The translations under genes were made by a program, and so were the position numbers. Positions 10,473 to 21,571 of a stretch of DNA of 26,308 nt are shown here, piece by piece; position 1 is the first letter of the stretch; each line of letters begins with the position of its first letter. Below the pieces are notes generated by a model. The model was not told the origin of the DNA, ran no database searches, and saw nothing but the letters and a program-made list of their open reading frames with translations. Origin of the DNA: Oehlia diaphana (lineage: Eukaryota; Glomeromycota; Glomeromycetes; Glomerales; Glomeraceae); the NCBI GenBank assembly GCA_003833135.1, contig QZLH01000327.1, positions 35,664 through 61,971 on the forward strand, written 5' to 3'.

Positions 10473-11729
10473 TAAGTTTCTTAATCTCCTGACGATCCTA
10501 ATTCTTATTCTCGGCTATATATAAAAAAATTACTTTTTATTATCTTTTAAGTAAACTTATTTATACTATTTATATTATTATAATTATTTTAATTCTTAAT
10601 AGACTTATCCCATTTTTGGTTATGGTATTGATATACATCGTATGATAATTCTTATTTTGGGCTGATTTGTTGATTTACTACATAAACATAATATGGATAA
10701 TGTTATAATGTCGGAATTTATAACTATAACTCCGGAAATTAATGGAATAATTAACCGCAGCAAATTATAAGAAAATTATATAATAAATTCAGCCCATTAA
10801 CAAACAAATAAGATCATCACAAAAAAAAAAAAAAATAAAATAAAATTATAAACTGAAAAAAATTGAATGGAGATATTAATGGAGATATTTAAGAAATTTT
10901 ACTATCGTTCATCATATACCAAGCTTAAAATAGATCCAGATTTGAAACGCATGAATTTACAAAAATTATGAAAAACACTTTTAATTCTCGACTTTAAATA
11001 TTTTTCATAGGAGTTTGAGAAAAAATCTTCCGGAATTTTCGGAAACTATTAGAGGCGGCAAAATCTATAAAATCTATAATTATAACACAAAGGGATTTAT
11101 TTAGATATCAAAGTCCAGAAATTTTGTTTAGTTAAAAAGCCGCAAAATTACGATCTAGAACAGACGATGACGTAAGTATAAATCTAAATAATTACTTAAT
11201 GCTTACAGAGTAATTTGCTAATCATTCAATCATATTTAGATCAAGTTCTTTAATGCACCCTCAGATATTACTATTTAATACCATTACTTTTTTTATACGA
11301 CTTAAAATCAATAAATACATTAGTAATACATTTAAATCAACAATATGAATAATTTTCTATAAATTAAAGTTGTGATTTGTGCAGTTTACACATTCGTAAC
11401 CTTTAACTTATAATATGAGGGAACTTTCAAATTGTAAGAATTTTTTTCCAAAGATATATTAAATTCTTGAAAATGAAAAACCTGATGTAAGTATAATTCG
11501 ATAGTTTCTACTTTTTGTAATAACCGTATATTAAACCGTATTTTATATAATAAAAGATATGCATACAATTAGTTTAACATGCTTTTTTGTATTTGTTTAG
11601 ATAACGATTTACAAAAAAAAATTAGTTAGATCTCACAATTCAGTCAAAGCCATAAACGGATGTGCTAAGCCACAAATATTTTAGCCACAAGCTAAAAATT
11701 TCGCCGTATCATGTATTTCTTGTAGTATG
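10473..11729. other. Divergent intergenic region
   Basis: This separates the - strand pseudokinase gene from the + strand secreted-protein gene, so it should hold both promoters. I see long A and T runs, no supported ORF, and one possible small TIR element (10651-10812). Confidence 0.45.
10651..10812. repeat. Possible small TIR element (CTTATTT...GGGCTGA ends)
   Basis: The left end reads CTTATTTTGGGCTGATTTG. The reverse complement of the right end reads CTTATTTG followed by a 9-base insertion and then ATGGGCTGAATTT. The inner GGGCTGATTTGT (10659-10670) recurs at 23990-24001. The match is short and gapped, with no clear target duplication. Confidence 0.3.
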
Positions 11730-11740
11730 TATAAATAAAA
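11730..11740 (+). promoter_or_regulatory. TATA-like element upstream of the secreted-protein gene
   Basis: TATAAATAAAA lies 43 bases before the ATG at 11784. In sequence this AT-rich a chance match is quite possible. Confidence 0.35.
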
Positions 11741-11783
11741 GGTTAAATGGAAATATGATTTCTTTTTGAAATAATAATTTATA

Positions 11784-13119
11784 ATGAGAATTCAAATTAT
11801 AGTTATTTTATTATCTTTATTGATATTTTCTTCGATTTTATTAACAGTTGCACACGAAGATAGATATGAAATCGATGTAAATACGAAGGTGTTACATAAG
11901 GGACATACAAATAAGGAAAAATCAAAACAAGACGACGACGACCACGACCACGATCATGGTCACGATCACGATCACGATCACGGCGACGACGACGACCACG
12001 AAGACTGCGACAATGATGACGATGATGATGGTCCAAAAGAATCGGATAAAAACAAAGATGATCATGATCATGATCATGATGAAGAGTCACAAAACCAGGA
12101 TTCACCAGGACAATCACAGTAAATAATTAAGCAATTTTTTTTTCTTATGTAATTATTCAATTATTTAACCAATATTCATTTCAAATTTGATATTGATATT
12201 TTTAGTGAACATAATTCTGGTGATGCAAATACGTAAGTACATACTTCTGATATTAGTTAATTATCGGTCATTCCTTAACTAATTTTTAATTTTTCGTAGA
12301 AGTGAAACGCATTCATCTCCTAAAACTTCGAAATCTCCTAATGAACCTTCACCACCTTCAGATTCTTCACCCAAATCTTCGCCCCCAAACGGTTCATCAC
12401 CTTCAGGTTCTCCACCTAAATCACCGCCTCCAAACGATTCTTCACCTTCAGGTTCTCCACCTCAATCTCCACCTCCCTCTGATTCTTCACCTGATTCTTC
12501 ACCTTCAGATTCTTCATCACCTAAGTCTTCACCTCCATCCGATTCATCACCAGATTCATCACCTACAGATTCTTCACCTAAATCTTCACCCAAATCTTCG
12601 CCTCCAAACGATTCTTCACCTTCAGGTTCTCCACCCAAATCTTCACCTCCAGATGATTCTTCACCTAAATCTTCACCCAAAACTTCACCTTCAGACGATT
12701 CATCACCTTCAGATTCTCCCACCAAATCTTCACCACCTTCAGATTCTTCACCTAAATCTTCACCATCAAATTCTTCACCTAAATCATCGCTTCCAGGTTC
12801 CTCAACTCCAGGTTCTTCACCCAAATCTCCACTTTCATCACCTGCTTCACCTCCCACTGGTTTACCACCCACAATAGATCCTATTCCTCCTAAAGGTGCA
12901 CTACCATCAGAAGCACCTGGACATGAACTACCACCAGAACCTACTTTTACAATTACTGTTGGAGTTCCTAAAACTCCAGTATCACCAAATTTTAGTTCAC
13001 CAAGTTCAAGTCTATTGGCAGGTAGTAATGCTAATAAGCCAATAATTTTAGAACCTAAATTTATGATCTTAGCCGGTATAATTTTCGGATTAGTTGGTGT
13101 ATTCTTTACTTTACTTTAG
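11784..13119 (+). CDS. Secreted His/Asp-rich and Ser/Pro-rich surface protein, probably GPI-anchored
   Basis: Three exons join in frame: 11784-12118, 12206-12232 and 12300-13119, giving 393 aa. Introns are 87 and 67 bp with GTAAAT and GTAAGT donors and TTTAG and CGTAG acceptors; the middle exon is only 27 nt. Residues 1-23 are a signal peptide ending ...LLTVA. Residues 50-100 are packed with Asp and HDHDH runs, a likely divalent-metal-binding tract, with one Cys (C75). Residues about 120-320 are a low-complexity Ser/Pro/Asp/Lys array (SPSDSSPKSSPP-like), probably O-glycosylated stalk. The protein ends directly after a 19-residue hydrophobic tail (FMILAGIIFGLVGVFFTLL) preceded by small residues (GSNAN), as in GPI signals; a plain C-terminal membrane anchor is the alternative. 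It is probably displayed on the cell wall or plasma membrane. I recognise no named family. Confidence 0.85.
12340..12860 (+). repeat. Ser/Pro-coding minisatellite inside exon 3
   Basis: Imperfect tandem copies of TCTTCACCTNNA-type units encode SSP, PSDSSP and PKSSP motifs. The array gives long open frames on the other strand too, which are shadows. Such tracts commonly vary in length between strains. Confidence 0.8.
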
Positions 13120-13125
13120 ATACAG

Positions 13126-13237
13126 TATTTATTATTATTATTATTATTAATCGATTTATAATTATAATGTAAACTATATAATTATAAAAGAAGGAGAAAA
13201 AAAGGATTTTTATGTATAATAATAATAATAATAATAA
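13126..13237. repeat. Inverted ATT / AAT trinucleotide runs in the 3' flank
   Basis: An (ATT)n run of about seven units (13126-13150) and an (AAT)n run of about seven units (13216-13237) are perfect complements separated by about 65 bases. A transcript of the secreted-protein gene reaching this far could form a stem of about 20 bp there. Confidence 0.7.
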
Positions 13238-13521
13238 GCATACTCTTAATTACTCCTTGTATATCTCCACTTTTATATAAAAATATAATAACTGATTATT
13301 AAATTTATAATACACTAGATATTTTTATTCGCCAACTTGGCCTCACGGTTACGAGTAATTTAATTCTATTTTATTTACTATTAAAAAGAAAAAAAAAACT
13401 ATTTTATAAATTATTGTTAAAGAAAACCTGTTCCTTTTTCTTTTTCTTTTCTTTTATCATACAGTATTACAGTAATTTAAACTATTTAAGTGAATGAATG
13501 ATCAAATTATTAACCGGGTCA

Positions 13522-13836
13522 TTATGAATTAACCGGATCATTTCCATTTTCATTATTTTTTACACGTTTTCGTCTACAAACACAACACGCTGACATTAAA
13601 AAAACGACGACAAAAATAATGGCCCATTTAAGTATTGTAAGAACAAATTTATCGTCGAGGATATTTCTCTTTCTTAAATGATTTGACGTTATATTACTAA
13701 GAATAATAAATATAATTTAATTTAGTTTAATTTAATTTGAATTTTGAATTTTTGAATTTTATCAAATACGATAAACTCACATTGGAAATGCCGTCGTCGC
13801 TATAAAATTGAGAAGGAATAAAATGAATAATCGCAT
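13522..13836 (-). CDS. Small 76-aa secreted or single-pass membrane protein
   Basis: Exon 1 is 13836-13781 and exon 2 is 13696-13522. The intron is 84 bp (13780-13697) with a perfect GTGAGT donor and a TTCTTAG acceptor, and the frame joins cleanly. MRLFILFLLNFIATTAFP is a typical signal peptide or signal anchor. It is followed by NITS (an N-glycosylation sequon) and LRKR, a dibasic site that could be cut by a Kex2-like protease. Next are a strongly hydrophobic segment (FVLTILKWAIIFVVVFLM), a CCVC cluster that may be palmitoylated, and a basic then Asn-rich tail ending at TAA. If the signal is cleaved it is a type I membrane protein with a very short outside part. It converges on the neighbouring + gene. 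I know no family; the splice fit and motif order are the support. Confidence 0.65.
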
Positions 13837-14910
13837 ATTATAAATCATAATATAATATACTGTATGATTTTTAAAGAATGTTGAAATTTGGTGGATTATG
13901 TGAATTAAAATGAAATATTTTTTTCTCGTGATTTTTTTGAAGAAAATTATAAAAAAAGAATAAAATTAATTTTTTTTATTATCTCAAGCATGAATATATG
14001 TGATATTTATTAAATTATGAATCTCGAAATATTAGATACAGATTTTTTTTTTAAAAAAAAAACGTTAAATTACAATAACCAATTACAGTAAAATAAAGAG
14101 TAGCGGATCGACAAAAGAAATTAATAATGAAACAAATAATAAATTTAAGCATCAATAAATATTTAATTTTTATTGGATAATTTTAAACTATATATAACGA
14201 TTACATGAAATTTTTTTTAATCGTACATAACCTAATTTAGTAAAAGAATGGTATAAATTTCTTTGAACGATTTTTTGATTGATCAACTTAAATTTCTAAA
14301 AGCAGCTGCTTTTTTGTTGTAAAATTCAAAATCGTAAAATTATAATTGCAAACATAACTCATTATTATTCATTATAATAGTAAACTCAAAAGTTCGAATA
14401 GTTGAATAATCTAGTCTTAAAATAGTCGCGTATAAATGAATTTGTTTCATGAATAATCACATGATTGAACTTTTTGTTTCAGGAAGATATTTGTAGTGCA
14501 ATTACGTACTTTTTGTAACAACAAATAAACATTATCCATAAAAATGTGTACACCAATGAGTTTACACTCCTACAAAAATTTCTTTTTGTGTATACTAATA
14601 CAAAAATAAAATAAGAATAAAAATGCCAATCATATCTTTGTAAGATAGCCCAAAAGAGAGAAATTAAAATAGAATCTTTATCAACCGGAAATTTTTCTGC
14701 CCTAAAAATAATTGTAATTTGCAAACTAATAAATTAACAAATAATTTATAGTTTGAATTCTTTAAAATATTCTACTAAACATTTACAGTCGACCAATGAT
14801 TCAGCACGATTAAACTTCTCCGCGTATCATTCTAAACTTTAATAACTTTAATAGCAGATTTTAATCAGGATTCTCAATTCGTTAGTCAGGTAAAGTAAAA
14901 GACTAACTAA
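13837..14910. other. Intergenic, no gene seen
   Basis: AT-rich sequence including a T11/A11 palindrome near 14043-14063. A short - strand open frame (14479-14724) has no motif or splice context and is not called. The promoter of the 76-aa gene should lie at its left end. Confidence 0.5.
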
Positions 14911-15188
14911 GGCTGTTCCAAATTAATTGTTTGTTTAACGTCCAGGCCTTTTGAAAAAATTAAGGGGGGAGGAAGGCTTAAGTTAAACAAACCAAATAAA
15001 TAAACATAGGCAAATTTGAAAATTTGAAAATTTCAGGCGAAATTTAAAGGCACTATATGTTTATTAGCTTTTAAATTTTTTCAAAAATAGAGGGGGTATT
15101 TGTTAATATGTGTTTATTAAATCTCAAATTTTTTAAAAAATGGAGGGGGGGGGGAGGACGTTAAACAAATAATCAAGTTGGAACAGCC
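14911..15188. mobile_element. PIF/Harbinger-like MITE with TAA target duplication
   Basis: The left end GGCTGTTCCAA, continuing to TTGTTTAACGTCC, matches the reverse complement of the right end, GGCTGTTCCAACTTGATTATTTGTTTAACGTCC, with a few differences. TAA lies directly outside both ends (14908-14910 and 15189-15191), the TWA duplication typical of PIF/Harbinger. The interior contains two G-rich AGGGGGGAGG-like stretches and no ORF. The length is 278 bp. Confidence 0.8.
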
Positions 15189-15227
15189 TAATAAAGAAAA
15201 ATAATAAGTAACTAAATGATACGTTAA

Positions 15228-15591
15228 TAGGATTGTTGACGGTACGGCTGAACTGCGCTCCTGCTGCTATAGGACTGATTTGGTTCTAGGTTGAAAATTT
15301 TTTTTTTGTTAATATGGGTAGTACCAAAAATGGTAATATAACTAATTAATTTTTGTTTACCATAAGAACTTATGGTGGGAATTTTTTTTTTTTGCTTACA
15401 GTAAAATAAACAAGAATCAGTTTTTTTGTTTAAAATAAACAAATTAGTAACGTTCTTAAAGAAATTTTTATTAAAATTAAAAATTTATAAATTTTTTTAT
15501 AATTTATAGGACCGCAGTCCTACACTTAGAACCGGTCCTAGGGTCCGGTGACCGATGAAGACTGGGCCAGACCGGACAGTTAACATCCCTA
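15228..15591. mobile_element. hAT-like MITE with exact 8-bp target duplication
   Basis: TACGTTAA occurs directly outside both ends (15220-15227 and 15592-15599), an exact 8-bp duplication as made by hAT transposases. The ends are diverged inverted repeats: TAGGATTGTTGAC on the left and, as reverse complement, TAGGGATGTTAACTGTCCGG on the right. The right half holds a GGTCC-rich palindromic section (15508-15580) related to sequence near 21580-21920. There is no transposase, so it is non-autonomous; 364 bp. Confidence 0.8.
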
Positions 15592-16097
15592 TACGTTAAC
15601 GATACTCGTAATATTCTCTTTTAAATCTATCGTGTCAACACTATGATCCGATCGAAAATTATATTCAATTTAGCATTTACTGCATAAAGAATAAAAATCG
15701 TATCTTTTCAAGTAAGACAAAAGTTTATATAAAAAATTTATTTGATTTAATTAATAAAATAAATACAATATCCTTTCAATAACTAATACCTCATCTTGGA
15801 TTAATATATATAGGCATTACAGCTTATTATCCATATAAAAACTTTAGAATAACAACATAAAAATAATCTGCCAAAAAGAAAAGTTTAATAAATTAGTATC
15901 ATATATCTTTTACAAATGAATAGTAAAAAAATGGTACTAAAAAACGGTCAACAACAACAAATAAATCAGTATATTGATTTGAAATCTAAAAAATTAATAC
16001 ATTAGAGCTCATCCAACTATCTATTAAATTATTTCATCATTAATAAATTGATTTCAGCACAATAAAGAAAATTTTATAGTCTACTCATATTCAGTTC
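15592..16097. other. 3' flank of the Sel1 array, no gene seen
   Basis: AT-rich. Right after the array's stop (16098) a further decayed repeat end is still readable out of frame (a GTEYE-like segment at about 16083-16097). The array was therefore once longer. Confidence 0.5.
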
Positions 16098-19000
16098 CTA
16101 GTCTTGCTCACAAAATGGGATAATAATATCCAAAACCACATATAATGCGAATAAATCTCCTCCTTTAGCTGCTTCTCGATATAATTCAAATGCTTTAATA
16201 GCATCTTTATCAGTTCCTATTCCATCTTTATAACAATTTGCAAGACATCTTGTTGCAAGAGTATCTCCTTTTTCAGCTGCTTCTTGATATAATTTAAGTG
16301 CTCTATTTTCATCTTTTTCAGTTCCTATTCCATTTTGACAACAATATCCAAGGTTATTTATTGCCTTTATTTGACCTTCTCTAGCTGCTTTTTCATACAA
16401 TTCAAATGCTTTAATTTCTATTCCATTTCTATAACAGTTTGCAAGATTATTTATTGCGCAAATGTCTTCTTTTTCAGCAGCTGCTTTATATAATTCAAAT
16501 GCTCTATTTTCATTTTTTTCAGTTCCTGTTCCATATTGAAAACAATATCCAAGGTTATCAATTGCATTAGTAACACCTTTTTCAGCTGCTTTCTTATATA
16601 ATTTAAATGCTCTATTTTTATTTTTTTCAGTCCCTATTCCATGTTGATAGCAATATCCAAGGTTATTAATTGCATCGATTTGACCTTTTTTAACTGCTTC
16701 TTTATATAATTCAAATGCTTTGTTTTCATTTTTTTCAGTTCCTATTCCATTTTGATAACAGGTTGCAAGATTATTTATTGCAGCAATATCTCCTTTTTCT
16801 GCTGCTTCTATAAATAATTCAAATGCTTTAACTTCATATTTTTCAGTTCCTATTCCATTCTTATAACAATATCCAAGATTATTGATTGCTCTTATTTGAC
16901 CTTTTTCAGCAGCTTTTTCATACAATTCAAATGCTCTAATTTCATTATTTTCAGTTCCTATTCCATAATAATAGCATTCTCCAAGATTATGTATTGCATC
17001 AATATCTCCTTTTTCAGCTTCTTCTTCATATAATTCAAATGCTCTAATTTTATCTTTTTTAGTTCCTATTCCGTTTTCACAACAATCTGCAAGATTAGTA
17101 TGTATTACATCGATAACTTCTTTTTCAGCTGCTTTATTATACAATTCAAATGCTTTAATAATATTTTTTTTAGTTCCTATTCCATTTTGATAGCAATATC
17201 CAAGATCATTTATTGCATCATTATCTCCTTTTCAGCTGCTTCTTTATATAGTCCAAATGCTTTAATTTCATCTTTTTCAACTCCTATTCCATTTTCATAA
17301 CAGCCTGCAAGATTATATATTGCATCAATATTTCCTTTTTCAGCTGCTTCTCCATATAATTTAAATGCTTTAATGTTATCTTTTTTAGTTCCTATTCCAT
17401 TTTGATAACAATACCCGAGATTACTGATTGCTTTTATTTGACCTTTTTCAACTGCATTCTCATACAGTTCAAATGCTTTAATGTTATCTTTTTTAGTTCC
17501 TATTCCATTTTGATAACAATACCCAAGATTACTGATTGCTTTTATTTGACCTTTTTCAACTGCATTCTCATACAGTTCAAATGCTTTAATTTCATCTTTT
17601 TCAATTCCTATTCCATAATAATAGCATTCTCCAAGATTGTTAATCGCCTTTATTTGACCTTTTTTAGCTGCTTTTTCAAATAATTTAAATGCTTTAATTT
17701 CATCATTTTCAGTTCCTATTCCATAATAATAACATTCCCCAAGATTATTCATTGCATCAATATTATCTATTTTAGCTGCTTCCTCAAATAATTTAAATGC
17801 TCTAATTTCATCTTTTTCAGTTCCTATTCCATAATAACAGCATTCTCCAAGAGTATTTTTTGCATCAATATTACCTTTTTTAGCTGCTTCTTCATATAAT
17901 TTAAATGCTATAATTTCATTTTTCTCAATTCCTATTCCATTTTTATAACAATATCCAAGATTGTTAATTGCCTTTATTTGACCTTTTCTAGCTGCTTTTT
18001 TATACAGTTCAAAGGCTTTAATTTCATTTTTTTCTGTTCCTATTCCATTTTGATAACAATATCCAAGATTATTGATTGCCTTTATTTGGCCTTGTTCAGC
18101 TGCTTCTTCATATAATTAAAATGCCCTAATTTTATCTTCTTTAGTTCCTATTCCATAATAATAGCATTCTCCAAAATTATTTACTGCATCAATATCTCCC
18201 TTTTCAGCTGCTTCTTTATATAGTTCAAATGCTCTAATTTTATTTTTTTCAGTTCCTATTCCATTTTTATAACAGTTAGCAAGATTATATATTACATCAA
18301 TATCTCCATCTTCAGTTGCTTTTTTATATAATTTAAATGCTCTAATTTTATTTTTTTGAGTTCCTATTCCATTTTCATAACAGTTTGCAAGATTATAAAT
18401 CGCATCACTATCTTCCTTTTTAGCTGCTTTTTTATATAATTCAAATACTCTAATTTCATTTTTTTTAGTTCCTATTCCATTTTGATAACAATATCCAAGA
18501 TTATTGATTGCTTTTATTTGACCTTTTTCAGCTGCTTTCTTATACAATTCAAATGCTTTAATTTTATTTTTTTCAGTTCCTATTTCATAATAATAGCATT
18601 CTCCAAAATCATTTATTGCATCTATATCTCCTTTTTCAGCTGCTTCTTTATATAATTCAAATGCTTTAATTTCATCTTTTTCAGCTCCTATCCCTTTTTC
18701 GTAACAATATTCAAGAATGTTGAATGCACTTATTTGACCTTTTCCAGCTGCTTTTTCATAAAGTATAAATGCTCTATTTTCATCTTTTTCAGTTCCTATT
18801 CCATAATAATAGCATTTTCCAAGTTTATTTATCGCCTTTATTTGACCTTTTCCAACTGCTTTCTTATACAGTTCAAATGCTTTAATTTCATCTTTTTCAA
18901 TTCCTATTCCATTTTCATAACAGTATGCAATATTATATATTGCATCAATATTTTCTTTTTCAGCTGCTTCTTTATATAGTTCAAATGCTCTAACTTCATC

Positions 19001-19475
19001 TTTAAAAGTTCCTATTCCATAATGATAGTATTTTCCAAGTCTATTTATTGCATCAATATCTCCTTTCTCAGCTGCTGCTTTATATAATTCAAATGCCTTA
19101 ATTTTATCTTTTTCAGTTCCTATTCCATAATAATAGCATTCTCCAAAATTATTTATTGCACCAATGTCTTCTTTTTCAGCAGCTGCTTTATATAATTCAA
19201 ATGCTTTATTTTCATTTTTTTCACTTCCTATTCCATATTGAAAACAATATCCAAGGTTATAAATTGCATTAGTAACACCTTTTTCAGCTGCTTCATTATA
19301 TAATTCAAATGCTATATTTTCATTTTTTTCAGTCCCTATTCCATGTTGATAACAATATCCAAGGTTATTAATTGCATTGATTTGACCTTTTGTAGCTGCT
19401 TCTTTATATAATTCAAATGCTTTGTTTTCATTTTTTTCAGTTCCTATTCCATAACAATAAAAATTGCCAAAACTT
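16098..19475 (-). repeat. 108-bp tandem array encoding Sel1 repeats
   Basis: About 31 units. The two adjacent units 17363-17470 and 17471-17578 differ at one base, a recent duplication. A 290-bp block (about 16461-16750) is repeated with high similarity at 19163-19452, offset 2,702 bp, about 25 units away. One unit near 16410-16440 lacks the GTEKN segment (reads NGIEIKAF). Confidence 0.85.
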
Positions 19476-20986
19476 GAATGTTTTGCTGTTTATCATTATT
19501 ATCTAATAGGTAATTAAACATTTCATATTCATTTGTCTTTTTAATTATTAAATGTATTTTTATAAATTGTATAATATCTTGTTTATCAACTTTATTTTGA
19601 ATAGAAATTTCGTATTGTAATAATATTTCATTAATAATAATCTCATTCAAATCGATATTAATTAATTTTAGGAGAGATAATACTTGCTGCATATCTGGTC
19701 TATCATTTGGATCAAATTCCCAGCATTCTAAAAATACATTGAAAATAAAAATGAATTAGTTGTATTATTAATAAATAACAAATATAAATTAAACATATAT
19801 TAAACATTTATACTTTTATAAATATTAATATAATCAATTGGTGTATTAGGAATTGGAGTTTCTCGTTTTCCTTTAAATATTTCTAATATTAATTTAGTAG
19901 GTCTTTGATAAGAATTATAAGAATTAAATGGTCTACGTCCAGATGATATCTCCCATAAAAGTACTCCAACACTGTATATATCCGATTTTTTATTTGGTTT
20001 ATAACAATAACTTTTATTGTTATTTGTTCGTGTTTGAAAATATTGCGGGTCAATATAAGGTATTACTCCAAAAATGCCTTTTTGGGTCGATACTTCAGCC
20101 AATCTACGCGAAAGTCCAAAATCTGCTAATTTAAGTATATTTTGATGAACTAATATATTATTTGAATGCTAGTTTTTATAAAATAAATCAAGTTAGGATA
20201 TTATGTTTATAGATATAATTAAAATTATAAAATACTACTTACTAGATCACAATGAATAATATCATTTTCATGCAAACATGATACTGCACCAGCAATTTGG
20301 ATAGCAAACTGTGACTTCATATTCCAATCTAATCTGCTGAAGTTATTTTTTAAAAATTCTCCCAATGTACCACTATCTGCATATTCAAGAATGAGTAAAT
20401 AATTTGTGTCCTCATTATCTAAAATATGATGTATAAATAATTTATTGATATATTTAACACCTTTAAAAATCATTGAAAAAATAATACTTACCTTTTTTTT
20501 TAGTAATACCAAAAAATTGAATAATGTTATCATGAAGACTAACTTTTTGCAATAATTTTATCTAAACAGAAAACATACTTTAATTATTGGGTTTTTGATT
20601 ATTGTAATATGATAATAAATAGTGAAAAAAAAGTTCTAAATTTCTAATATAAAAATAAAGTTAAAATATAAAAGGATGTAATAAATAACATCCTCCTAAT
20701 TGCATTCTGTGCGATATACAAATTCTCTTTAATTAAATATCAATATGTAAGCATACCTCATTGACGATTTCTTTTATAAAAAGATTATTATTTTAATATT
20801 TTTCAATGCAACAACAGTATCTGAATTCTCTAAATTAGCTCGAAAAATTTTACTAAATTTTCCAGAATTTATATATTGAATATTCTTAAATTCATTATAA
20901 TCATAGTAATTAATATAATTTTTAGCGATGCCATTCTCAAGCCACTGAATCTGTTTATCTTCATTAATACTAGAATTGCTTGCCAT
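16098..20986 (-). pseudogene. Protein kinase with about 31 Sel1 repeats, frameshifted
   Basis: Exons: 20986-20757, 20561-20492, 20418-20243, 20168-19814, 19727-16098, with GTATGC, GTAAGT, GTAAGT and GTATAA donors. The kinase has VALK (K62), a partial glycine loop, HCD for HRD (156-158, Asp kept) with N163, and intact DFG (D175). APE is altered to DPQ, and YSVGVLLWEIS and CWEFDPNDRP follow. It could be active if made. Then come about 31 Sel1 repeats of 36 aa (consensus INNLGYCYxNGIGTEKNE, then KAFELYKEAAEKG). Damage: one base missing in an A-run near 20803 (exon 1 would otherwise end in phase), a shift near 19483 at the kinase-to-Sel1 junction, a GAA-to-TAA stop at 18116-18118, and one base missing near 17226. 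The array ends out of frame at 16098. The indels sit at A-runs and could be sequence errors; the nonsense change is less easily explained so. The restored length would be about 1,480 aa. Confidence 0.8.
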
Positions 20987-21560
20987 TTTCTAAAAAATTT
21001 CAGATTCTTTAAGTAATAAAAAAGAATGATTAATTGGATTAAATGGTATTTATGTATTTACGTTTCGCAAGTTACATGCATGATCTACAAATAAATTTAG
21101 TATATTTTAAGTATAAACCCCATACAGTCCAATCACTCAATTATATTATTAGATTAATCATGTGAGTATTATTCAATTGTACATACTATCATCCGGTTAT
21201 ATATTTAGACGTCGCAACCGATACTGCGTTCAACTGAATATTTGACAAATTATTATTACATTAATTGCAAAAAAAAAATATTGATATAAAAACTGTAAAA
21301 GAATAAAAGTACTATAATAGGAAAAAACTAATTGAAATGAAAACTATAGTGATTATCATTCGTTGCAAAGACAAATATTTTCAGGGTTTCAAAAGGAAGT
21401 GACATATTGATTGTGGAAATTATACAAAAAAGGAAATAGCTATAATCTACGTTTTTGTAGGAGATAAACTAAATTTTGTTTCCAAAGATAGTCTCTGGAC
21501 AACTAACATCTTTATTTAACTTTTATTATTATATTTATTATATGTACAGTCACCACTGGT
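20987..21560. other. Upstream region of the kinase gene
   Basis: No ORF is supported. It should contain the - strand promoter of the kinase gene; no convincing element stands out from the AT background. Confidence 0.45.
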
Positions 21561-21571
21561 TATACTAAACC

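Noticed and set aside
12462..12872. 136-codon open frame on - opposite the Ser/Pro tract (Gly/Glu-rich protein)
   Set aside because: It is the exact antisense of a low-complexity repeat whose sense frame is joined to a signal peptide and a GPI-like tail through good introns.
14479..14724. 81-codon open frame on -
   Set aside because: No motif, no splice extension and a composition like the surrounding intergenic DNA.
15224..15442. 72-codon open frame on -
   Set aside because: It lies inside the hAT-like non-autonomous element and has no domain resemblance.
17210..17260. Programmed frameshift or hidden intron in the Sel1 array near 17226
   Set aside because: A single A is missing compared with all other units in the GAAAAAGGA context, with no slippery-site structure and no GT/AG pair; simple deletion or sequence error is enough.
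17100..18979. Open frames on + across the Sel1 array (Phe/Ser/Ile-rich)
   Set aside because: They repeat with the 108-bp period and are the antisense of the Sel1 units.
16098..19475. CRISPR-like regular repeats
   Set aside because: The whole 108-bp period is coding and conserved across its length; there are no short identical repeats with unique spacers, and the genome is eukaryotic.
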